From positions 166,293-230,292 of the forward strand of contig NZ_BDHH01000005.1 of assembly GCF_001748365.1 (NCBI RefSeq): a stretch of 64,000 nucleotides of DNA, given 5' to 3'. Source of the stretch: Fusibacter sp. 3D3. Lineage in GTDB: Bacteria > Bacillota > Clostridia > Peptostreptococcales > Acidaminobacteraceae. The notes under the pieces are model-generated. The model was not told where the DNA came from. It was given only the letters and a program-made list of their open reading frames with translations, and ran no database searches. Position numbers and translations under genes: made by a program. Positions 33,967 through 41,357 of this stretch are shown one piece after another (within the stretch, counting starts at the first letter, position 1; every line of letters starts with the position of its first letter).

Positions 33967-35349
33967 TTAGAATCCTGTTGCAACGCCAATGAGCACAGCT
34001 GCAGCCGCAATTGCGGTCCAAATACCAATCAATGGCATGATGAATTTGAGCCATTTTTCATAAGGTATTTTTGCGAGCCCGATGAAGCCCATTAAAGTGC
34101 CTGAAGTTGGGATGATTAAGTTCGTAATACCATCGCCGTATTTGTAAGCGGAAACGGTAACTTGCTTAGAGAGGCCAATAACATCACTAAGAGGTGCTAG
34201 GATTGGCATAACCACTGCTGCTTGTCCGCTACCTGATGGCACAAAGAAGTTAAAGCCCCAGTTAAAGAAGAACATGAAAAGTGCAGAGAAGTATGCAGAT
34301 AAATGGCTAAGTGGCATTGAACAGTAATAGATAATCGTGTGGATAATGTTACCTTGTGAAAGCACCACTGAAATAGCTGTTGCAAAGCCAATGAGCAATG
34401 CTGAAAAAACAGCCATCTTACAGCCATCAACAAATGATTTGCTCATTTGTTCGGTTTTCATGCCACTGACTAAACCACTAAAGATAGCAAGTAAAATCGT
34501 GACTGTATTAAGCTCACCCATGCCCCATTTTAGGTTTTGAGCACCGTAGATATAAAATGCAAAAGTTAAGAAAAGTGCGGCTAGAATAAGTTTGTGTTTT
34601 GCACTGAAAGCCGCGGTGTGATGCTCTTCAACAGCCCATTCATAATGGGTACCCAGAATAGACTTCGTTGGATCAGCCATGACTTTTTTAGCATAGATCA
34701 TAAGATAAATAATTGCAGATGCAAGTAAGCAGACAAAGATGAAAGTTCTGTAGCCAATACCAGATAAAAGCGGTAATCCAGAAATCTTCTGAGCGACAAC
34801 GACTGTAAATGGATCCATACCAGAACCGATGAAACCCGCATAAGTCGCCAGATACATCATGGATAAACCTACAATTGGATCCATTTTAAGCTTTCTGGCA
34901 ATGAGTAAACCAATAGGAATAAAGACGATGGTTTGATTGACGATAATGCCAAGGTACCCGAGAATTGACATTGCAATCATGATAATAGGAATGAGTATAA
35001 TAACTTTAGTTTTTAAACGCTGTGAAAGTGCATCAATTGCAGAGTCGATTGAACCCGTATCATTGATGATTTTAAATGCCCCCGAAACTAAAAAAACAGT
35101 AAAGATGATAGATGCTGCATTTGTCATACCTGTTGAAATTGCTAAAATAGCAGCAAAAGGATTTACAGGTGTGCTGTCGATGAAGTGAAATGAATTCGGA
35201 TCAAGTGTTTTTGTGTCTGGAACCATTTCATAAGTTCCTGCTGGTAAAATATACGTTAACACAGCAGCACAGAGAATAAAAAATACCAATAAGACATACG
35301 TATCAGGCATCTTAAATTTTCTTTTCGATTTTTGAGTAGCATTAGCCAT
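33967..35349 (-). CDS. YfcC family membrane transporter
   Basis: This 460-residue protein has about eleven hydrophobic segments. MPDTYVLLVFFILCAAVLTYILPAGTYE at the N-terminus and VPSGSGQAAVVMPILAPL and PTSGTLMGFIGLAKIPYEKWLKF near the C-terminus are typical of YfcC proteins of the ion transporter superfamily, often annotated as C4-dicarboxylate or basic amino acid carriers. The substrate is unproven. The ATG at 35349 follows AAGGAGA; the frame extended to 35367 lacks a site. It forms a transcript with the downstream CoA transferase, and its upstream region carries four phased operator-like repeats. Confidence 0.88.
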   Translation of the reverse strand: MANATQKSKRKFKMPDTYVLLVFFILCAAVLTYILPAGTYEMVPDTKTLDPNSFHFIDSTPVNPFAAILAISTGMTNAASIIFTVFLVSGAFKIINDTGSIDSAIDALSQRLKTKVIILIPIIMIAMSILGYLGIIVNQTIVFIPIGLLIARKLKMDPIVGLSMMYLATYAGFIGSGMDPFTVVVAQKISGLPLLSGIGYRTFIFVCLLASAIIYLMIYAKKVMADPTKSILGTHYEWAVEEHHTAAFSAKHKLILAALFLTFAFYIYGAQNLKWGMGELNTVTILLAIFSGLVSGMKTEQMSKSFVDGCKMAVFSALLIGFATAISVVLSQGNIIHTIIYYCSMPLSHLSAYFSALFMFFFNWGFNFFVPSGSGQAAVVMPILAPLSDVIGLSKQVTVSAYKYGDGITNLIIPTSGTLMGFIGLAKIPYEKWLKFIMPLIGIWTAIAAAAVLIGVATGF

Positions 35350-35388
35350 AATATTTCTCCTTTTCATAGTTTTATTATCGTGATGACA

Positions 35389-35454
35389 ATTGTTAACAAA
35401 ACCCCATTAGTTATTAACAAAACGCCGATAATTGTTAACGAAATATTAACAGAT
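35389..35454. promoter_or_regulatory. Four phased TTAAC repeats between yfcC and the M20 peptidase gene
   Basis: Four copies of a site related to TTGTTAACAA occur with their TTAAC cores at 35393, 35414, 35435 and 35446, so spacings are 21, 21 and 11 bases, that is two, two and one helical turns. Copies 1 and 3 contain the palindrome GTTAAC. This looks like a cooperative binding array for a regulator of the divergent pair. The regulator encoded at 37788 is a candidate. A TATAAT at 35477-35482 may serve the M20 gene. Confidence 0.6.
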
Positions 35455-35618
35455 AAGCGAAAGACTTAAAATGAGCTATAATATGTCCAAAATTGTTTTT
35501 GATTGAAATTCAAATGCTTTTTAAAAAACGTATTTAGATTACAGACAGATTTTAGTCACTATTATGTCAATTTGATTGTTAATATAATGATCTTAAATAT
35601 GAAGAAAGAGGTGGCAGC

Positions 35619-36794
35619 ATGAATCCAGTTATTTTAGAAGCAATGCAGTCTTGTAAAATTGATAGCGCATCCGTACTTAAAACTTGGAAAGAAATCGTTG
35701 AAATTGAAAGCTTTACACACAATCGTGAAGGGGTCAGTTTGGTGTGCGATTTTATAAGAAGTGAGCTTGAAATTCTAGGTGTAAGGACTAAAGTGATCGA
35801 ATTTGATAAAGTAGGACCTTTACTGATCGGCGAATATGGAGAAGGTGACCTCAGTGAATGTATTTTACTAACAGGTCATATGGACACCGTTTTTAAAGAG
35901 GGATTTATAAAAGAAAATCCTTTTAGAGTAGAAGACGGAAAGGCATTTGGTCCAGGTGTGCTCGATATGAAAGGTGGCGTTAATCTCATTTTTTATATTC
36001 TCAAACTGCTTAAAGCGTTGCATTATACAAAACCCATTAAAATTATAATCAGTGGAGATGAGGAACACGGTCACGAACATTCTAATCAGGGGCAGTTGAT
36101 GCTAGAGGAGAGCAAGGGCTGCAAGCTGGCTTTTAACATGGAGACTGGACTGATTGGCAACAGCATTACTGTAGCGAGAAAGGGTAGAATCGCTTGTAGA
36201 GTTGCTACAAAAGGCAAATCGGCTCATGCAGGCGCTAACTTTAGCGATGGCATTAACGCAATTCATGAAATGGCATATAAGATTCTGGAAATACAAGCTT
36301 TGAATAACAAGTATAAGGATGTGACTTTTTCTGTTGGCACCATCAAAGGTGGCACCGTGGCCAATGCAGTGCCGGATTATGCTGAAATTGAAATTGATGT
36401 CAGATATAATGATGTGGACATCAAAGAGACGCTTATCGAAGACCTCAAGCAAATTGCACAGACAAGTAAAATACAAGGCACAACAGGTGAACTTTTTATC
36501 GATGGAGGGTTCCCACCGTTTTCGAACAAGCTCAATCAAAGAGCGTATGAGTTTGTAAACGCTATTTCTGTTAAAAATGGATTGGGTGAAACAGAAGCCA
36601 TTCATATTGGGGGCTCATCAGATGCAGCTTTTATCACAATTGCTGGAGTACCTTGCCTCTGCAGTATGGGCGTTAAGGGTGAATGGAATCACACCAATAG
36701 GGAATATGCGCTTGTGGATTCTGCAATCGAACGCATTGTACTCATCACAGATGCCATTCTTGAGTCAGAAAAGGTAAAATCATTTTTGGTTTAA
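35619..36794 (+). CDS. M20 family metallopeptidase (carboxypeptidase G2-like)
   Basis: This 391-residue two-zinc hydrolase has LLTGHMDTVF near residue 85 (first His and Asp), GVLDMKGG with the bridging Asp, SGDEEHGHEHS with the catalytic and metal Glu, and a late GGSSDA with the final His region. The dimerisation domain lies between about 180 and 290. Such enzymes cut glutamate from folates, dipeptides or N-acyl amino acids. The substrate is unknown. GAGGTGG precedes the ATG. It is divergent from yfcC, from which it shares the repeat array, so the two probably serve uptake and hydrolysis of one compound class. Confidence 0.88.
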   Translation: MNPVILEAMQSCKIDSASVLKTWKEIVEIESFTHNREGVSLVCDFIRSELEILGVRTKVIEFDKVGPLLIGEYGEGDLSECILLTGHMDTVFKEGFIKENPFRVEDGKAFGPGVLDMKGGVNLIFYILKLLKALHYTKPIKIIISGDEEHGHEHSNQGQLMLEESKGCKLAFNMETGLIGNSITVARKGRIACRVATKGKSAHAGANFSDGINAIHEMAYKILEIQALNNKYKDVTFSVGTIKGGTVANAVPDYAEIEIDVRYNDVDIKETLIEDLKQIAQTSKIQGTTGELFIDGGFPPFSNKLNQRAYEFVNAISVKNGLGETEAIHIGGSSDAAFITIAGVPCLCSMGVKGEWNHTNREYALVDSAIERIVLITDAILESEKVKSFLV

Positions 36795-36836
36795 TGTGTT
36801 GGATAAAGTTTAATCTCAAAGGTATGTACCTTAATT

Positions 36837-37754
36837 TCACCGAATTAGCATCAAAAAAAGTGGGATCGTAAGGGTGCAGAGGAGTGTTGTAATGGCAACG
36901 CACTTTGCAACGATACCGGATTCGCCACCAAAGTTTTTTGCAAACAAGGCAGCCGATGCTTGGACAGGGGCTGCCGTTTGTATGATTAAAATAGCTTTAA
37001 GCATTGGAGCAATCGGTATAAAAAGCAACACGGTGAGAAACAGTGTTGGAAAAACAACAGATTTTATGATCGAAACGACTTGTGCTTCACGATCTCTGAG
37101 AATTTCTTTTAATTCGTATTCAGCAAGTGTCGCGCCAATGACCATCAGCGCAAGTGGTACGGAGATAGCGCCAACGCCTTTAATGACACGCTGTAAATAG
37201 GCAGGGGTCTTAATGCCGAGAAAGAACATCGCCATGCCGAGGCAAATGGCGATCAAACCTGGATTCAGAAGTCGTTTGAGCGATTTGAGTTCGAATTTTT
37301 CTTGTTTAAAAATATGAACGCCGACGGTCCACTGAAAAATATTTTGCATAGCGACATAGACAGAAGTATAGAGCATGCCAAGTTCACCAAAGAGCGCATA
37401 GCTCATCGGGTAACCCAGAAAAACAGTATTGCCAAAAGTCATTGCATATCTAATGGACTTGGCATGATCTGTTTTTTTTGTAATATAGGGTGCAAGTTTT
37501 GCACTGAACAAAGAAACGCTTGATAAGTAAAGAAACGAACAAAGGGCAATGGCAATCATATTATGAACATAGGCCACTTTATATTCGATATTGATGGCTG
37601 AGATCACCAAGAGTGGCATGGCGATATTGACAACAATTTTACTGATGTCTTGAATCCCTGCATCTGTGAAAAAATTTCTTTTTTTGGCATAGAAGCCGAT
37701 GATGACGTATATGATGAGTATGAGAATTTCTGATATAATTTTTGAATAACTCAC
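36837..37754 (-). CDS. AEC (auxin efflux carrier) family transporter
   Basis: This 305-residue protein has ten predicted membrane helices. The NIAMPLLVISAIN segment in the N-terminal half and AAPVQASAALFAKNFGGE in the C-terminal half are typical of AEC carriers such as MdcF or YfdV, which move malonate, malate or similar acids. No substrate can be assigned. GGAGCAG precedes the ATG. The regulator gene ends 33 bases upstream in the same direction, suggesting that the regulator and carrier are co-transcribed. Confidence 0.9.
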   Translation of the reverse strand: MSYSKIISEILILIIYVIIGFYAKKRNFFTDAGIQDISKIVVNIAMPLLVISAINIEYKVAYVHNMIAIALCSFLYLSSVSLFSAKLAPYITKKTDHAKSIRYAMTFGNTVFLGYPMSYALFGELGMLYTSVYVAMQNIFQWTVGVHIFKQEKFELKSLKRLLNPGLIAICLGMAMFFLGIKTPAYLQRVIKGVGAISVPLALMVIGATLAEYELKEILRDREAQVVSIIKSVVFPTLFLTVLLFIPIAPMLKAILIIQTAAPVQASAALFAKNFGGESGIVAKCVAITTLLCTLTIPLFLMLIR

Positions 37755-37787
37755 GGCTTACTGCTCCTTTTATTTGTGGTTTAAGCA

Positions 37788-39128
37788 CTACAAAACATTC
37801 GTTTTAGTTAAAGTGATTTCGTATATATCACTTGGACGACCTGATTTACCTGTTAACTGTTTGCCCGCATGGATTGCATATTTGGATTCCTCAAGTTTTA
37901 ACAGGAGTCGGTTTGAACTGCGCTGCGAAATGGCTAGATTCTTAGAAATTTCGGGTGACGTAAAGCTGTTTTTCTTTTGCTTCTCCATGAGGATATACAA
38001 ATCGTAGAGCAATGTTTGCGAGATGCCGGTCTTGGCTGAAATCTCTAAAATCAATTTTTCTTCGACTCTTTGTTCAGAAGAGAAATCCGCATGTAAAAAC
38101 TCTAAGGGGCCAATCACTGAGTTTTCATAGGGCACAATATAGACGAGATTTGGATTTGAGTCGTCAAGGCGGTCTATGGCAATATTTGCGTTATGTTTGG
38201 CTTCGCTGGGGTCAAATCCATAGCCAATACCTATGTTGACATTACAATTTGTATTGACATTGATGGAGTTTACAAGATAAAAGCACTGGAATCCCTGCGT
38301 ATATTCGAATAGATCCGATTTATTCATTAAAATGATAAACTTATCGTTGGATTCACTCACAACCGCTGCTTTGGTATTTCTGGCAAAATAATAGATTTCT
38401 TCTGCCACCTTTATTTTTTCATGCATGTACAAGTATTCATCTTTGCGGACATAGGAATATTCTTTTTTGGGGATTATTTTAATGATCAAAATAGCGGTGT
38501 GTCCAATTGTATTTTTACGAATATTACTTTGCTCGATGATTGTGTTTACTGTTTTGATGATGATTTCAGTGCTGGGTTTGACATAAATGCAAGGAATTTC
38601 AGCATTTACCAATAGCGTGTGAACGGGGTGTAATGCCGTGACACAGCCCTTTACGACATTTGTTTTATAAAGCAAAAGGTGTTCTTCATATACTTTTGAG
38701 ACATAGGCTTGATCAAAACGTCTGCGCGTAATAAAATGCGTCTTGTTTTCGGAGGGTGAAATGTCAAGGTCCATAAAGAGTTGTTGAAGTTCAGAACTGG
38801 TATAACTGTCAATGCTGACATTTCTAAAATCCAAGTTTCTTAAAGAGGCTTTCAAAAATGCAATTTGAAGGGAAGACCAATCCTTTTTTAAGTAAGCGCA
38901 AGGCACTTCTGGGGATAAAATATAACTGTAATGCTCGTATTGCAGTTCCCCTAAAAATATAAACCCATCTATAGTGGATTTTAATGCTTTAATTTCATGT
39001 TCAACATGTTCTTGATAATAGACAAAATTATCTATAATAAATACAGGCGTGATATTTGTAAAAAGTGTGTTGAATATTTTTCGGATATCTTCTATCCTGA
39101 CCTTTGAGCCAAGAAAACCGATTTTCAT
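37788..39128 (-). CDS. Probable transcriptional regulator with C-terminal winged helix
   Basis: This protein has about 446 residues. I do not recognise the family with certainty. Residues 1-180 look like an alpha/beta ligand-binding region (MKIGFLGSKVRIEDIRKIF). A middle part contains NVNIGIGYGFDPSEAKHNANIAIDRL, similar to degenerate GGDEF or response-type domains. The C-terminus has a helix-turn-helix (SPEISKNLAISQRSSNRLLLKLEE) with a wing and KSGRPSDIYEI. The ATG at 39128 has AAGGAG at 6 bases, while the TTG at 39149 lies before that site. It precedes the AEC carrier gene and may also govern the yfcC and M20 genes. Confidence 0.7.
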   Translation of the reverse strand: MKIGFLGSKVRIEDIRKIFNTLFTNITPVFIIDNFVYYQEHVEHEIKALKSTIDGFIFLGELQYEHYSYILSPEVPCAYLKKDWSSLQIAFLKASLRNLDFRNVSIDSYTSSELQQLFMDLDISPSENKTHFITRRRFDQAYVSKVYEEHLLLYKTNVVKGCVTALHPVHTLLVNAEIPCIYVKPSTEIIIKTVNTIIEQSNIRKNTIGHTAILIIKIIPKKEYSYVRKDEYLYMHEKIKVAEEIYYFARNTKAAVVSESNDKFIILMNKSDLFEYTQGFQCFYLVNSINVNTNCNVNIGIGYGFDPSEAKHNANIAIDRLDDSNPNLVYIVPYENSVIGPLEFLHADFSSEQRVEEKLILEISAKTGISQTLLYDLYILMEKQKKNSFTSPEISKNLAISQRSSNRLLLKLEESKYAIHAGKQLTGKSGRPSDIYEITLTKTNVL

Positions 39129-39231
39129 GAGCCGCTCCTTTTCCCCCAAGTGTGACTGGATTTGCGTTATACGTGGAACTTGTTATTTGATTATAAATTA
39201 TATATCAAATTTGACATAATTGCATCTTTTT

Positions 39232-39839
39232 TTAACGCAAAGCATTTTGCTCGGTGAGAAGTCTTTCATAAGTTTTTTCGATCTGCTTGTAGCAGGTCAT
39301 AATGGGTTCTAGCGCATCAAATCGTGGATAGTCTGTTTGTATTTGCTCGAGCAACTTCATCACGTCCGTGAGGGATTGGGTATAGAGGCGATGTATATCG
39401 AAACTTGGAAAATCTCTGCCACTATCGATATTTTGATCGAGTTCATCCATAATGGAATCTAAGAAGGCATGATATTTTTGAGCATCTTTTCGCGGTTGAT
39501 CTAAAATGGTAAAGATGGTATCTTTGACGATTAAAATATCATCAATGTTTTGCCAAAAAGCGAATTGAAGCGCAATGAGGTCGTCTTCAACACAGGTTGT
39601 ACGACCCTTAAATACAGCATGCGCTCTCACGAGATTGCGACTGAGTTTAATTCAGAGATCGGTTCAGTAAGGACGATTTTATAAGAGAGTAGGAATATCA
39701 TGAACATGAACTCTTGGAAATCCTGAAAATAACGCATGCCAATTTGTTCGTAGTGCTTGAGCACTTGGGATGCGTTTAACAAATCCTGAAATTGTTTCAT
39801 ATCATAAGCATTATATCTAAAGTGATTACTGGCTTGCAT
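39232..39839 (-). pseudogene. Decayed MoxR/RavA-type AAA ATPase, C-terminal fragments
   Basis: Two overlapping frames lie here on the minus strand. The first (39839-39627) reads HFRYNAYDMKQFQDLLN, then SYKIVLTEPISE. The second (ending at 39232) reads, after a stop at 39652-39654, IKLSRNLVRAHAVFKGRTTCVEDDLIALQFAFW. In MoxR/RavA ATPases a PISDR-type motif is followed directly by such an LLRAHALLxGR helix and a DL motif, so joining the frames near 39645 restores the expected order. The Walker motifs are missing. A GGGGGA site before the ATG at 39839 may still allow translation of the first fragment. The alternative is two small real genes. Confidence 0.42.
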
Positions 39840-39924
39840 TCTAATCCCCCTTTACCTATGATATTTACCCATTTAAAAGGGGCTTATGCGTATTTTAATT
39901 GTTAATGGGTACTAAATGCAAGAG

Positions 39925-39946
39925 TCAAATAGTCTGAAAATTTAGT
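39925..39946 (+). promoter_or_regulatory. Shared motif upstream of the molybdenum hydroxylase operon
   Basis: TCAAATAGTCTGAA plus AATTTAGT matches, at 19 of 22 positions, the sequence at 45095-45116 upstream of pucR. It lies about 40 bases upstream of a TATAAT (39982-39987), a position suited to an activator. Confidence 0.55.
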
Positions 39947-40029
39947 CAATTGTTATAAAGAGTGTTTGGCCTAAAAAAGATTATAATGAGATAACGGGTT
40001 AATTAAAGGAATTTGTGGAGGGATGAATG

Positions 40030-40860
40030 ATGAAGCCATTTGAATATTTTCGACCAACATCTTTGAAAGAAGCTTTAGCGTTATTGAATACTTATGGAGA
40101 GGAAGCCACTTTACTAAATGGTGGCACGGATTTAATCGTGCGCATGAGAGAAGGTCATTCCAGCCCTAAAGCTGTGATTGATATAAAACATATAGAAATG
40201 CTCAGGAAAATCAAAGTGACGGATTCGGAAATCACCATTGGGGCCTGTGTTTTATTAAATGATGTGGGTTCACATCCTGTTATTAGAGAAAGAGTGCCCT
40301 TTTTAGCACAGGCGGCATTGTCGGTTGGCTCAAAGCAAGTTCGAAATCGTGCAACTTGTATCGGCAACATCTGTAATGCTTCACCACTTGCGGACACAGC
40401 CACACCTCTACTGGCATTGGATGCAGAAGTTGAAATTTATGGTGAGGCGGGCGTCAAGCGAATACCCCTTAAGGACTTTTTTGTCTTTGTCCGTAAAACG
40501 GTGTTAAAACAAAACGAGATTGTGACCAGTATTTCCTTTAATACCAATAAAGACGCTAAAGGCATCTTCGAAAAAATGTCTAGACGTAAAGAAGTTGACC
40601 TATCCACTGTCTGTGGCACTGTATTTAGAGGCAAGGATGGCTATAGAGTGAGTATGGGGGCCGTGGCACCTACACCGATAAGACTTTATAAAACCGAAGC
40701 TTATCTAGATGCACATGATTTGACAGAAGACGTTATCCAAAGTGCCTGTGAAGTTGCCGTGAATGAGGTATCACCTATTAGCGATATAAGAGCCTCAAAA
40801 GCCTATCGGCAAGAACTTGTGCATTTGATTTTAAAACATGCATTATCAGAATGGTTATAG
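40030..40860 (+). CDS. Molybdenum hydroxylase FAD-binding subunit (XdhB-type)
   Basis: This 276-residue middle subunit carries FAD and passes electrons to NAD or another acceptor. LLNGGTDLIVRMREG near residue 34 and the CIGNICNASPLADTATPLLALDAEVEI stretch near 115-141 are the two FAD-binding signatures, and the C-terminal CO_deh_flav domain is present. The second ATG at 40030 is 7 bases from GGAGGG and is preferred over the ATG at 40027. It is the first gene of the hydroxylase operon, with FeS and Mo subunit genes following closely. No tyrosine-loop extension of large xanthine dehydrogenases is seen. Confidence 0.93.
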   Translation: MKPFEYFRPTSLKEALALLNTYGEEATLLNGGTDLIVRMREGHSSPKAVIDIKHIEMLRKIKVTDSEITIGACVLLNDVGSHPVIRERVPFLAQAALSVGSKQVRNRATCIGNICNASPLADTATPLLALDAEVEIYGEAGVKRIPLKDFFVFVRKTVLKQNEIVTSISFNTNKDAKGIFEKMSRRKEVDLSTVCGTVFRGKDGYRVSMGAVAPTPIRLYKTEAYLDAHDLTEDVIQSACEVAVNEVSPISDIRASKAYRQELVHLILKHALSEWL

Positions 40861-40871
40861 GGGGGATACAC

Positions 40872-41345
40872 ATGAAGACAGAAATTCATTTTACACTAAA
40901 TGGTGAAAGTATAGAGCATGAGGTGGAGGTCAATAAAACGCTGCTTAAAATGATTCGCGAAGATTTTGATCTCACAGGTGCAAAAGAGGGGTGTGGCGCC
41001 GGCGAATGTGGCGCTTGTACAGTGATTATGGACGGTAGAGCGGTCAATGCTTGTCTTGTCCTTGCAGTTGAAGCAGAGGGGTGTGACCTCTTAACGATAG
41101 AAGGTCTTTCGGGTGACCAGAATGAACTCGATCCACTTCAAAGTGCTTTTATTGAAAATGCAGCGCTCCAATGCGGTTATTGTACACCAGGCATGATCAT
41201 GACCGCAAAAGCGCTTTTAAATGAAAATCCACATCCAACAGAAACAGAAATCAAGGCGGGCATCAGTGGAAACCTTTGCCGGTGTACAGGCTATAAAAAA
41301 ATTATCGAAGCGATTCAAAGTGTCGCAGATCAAAATAAAGCATAG
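40872..41345 (+). CDS. Molybdenum hydroxylase [2Fe-2S] subunit (XdhC-type)
   Basis: This 157-residue subunit holds two [2Fe-2S] clusters. The plant-ferredoxin-type cluster uses C41, C46, C49 and C61 (GCGAGECGACTV ... NAC). The second cluster uses CGYCTPGM and CRCTGYKK near residues 100-137. Length is standard. The ATG at 40872 follows GGGGGG; an upstream in-frame ATG at 40851 lies inside the preceding gene without a site. It passes electrons from the Mo centre to FAD within the three-subunit enzyme. The large subunit gene starts 12 bases after the stop. Confidence 0.95.
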   Translation: MKTEIHFTLNGESIEHEVEVNKTLLKMIREDFDLTGAKEGCGAGECGACTVIMDGRAVNACLVLAVEAEGCDLLTIEGLSGDQNELDPLQSAFIENAALQCGYCTPGMIMTAKALLNENPHPTETEIKAGISGNLCRCTGYKKIIEAIQSVADQNKA

Positions 41346-41357
41346 GGGGTGTTGCAT

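Noticed and set aside
36102-36605. Minus-strand frame of 167 codons opposite the M20 peptidase
   Set aside because: Cys/Ser-rich composition typical of an antisense reading; no start signal.
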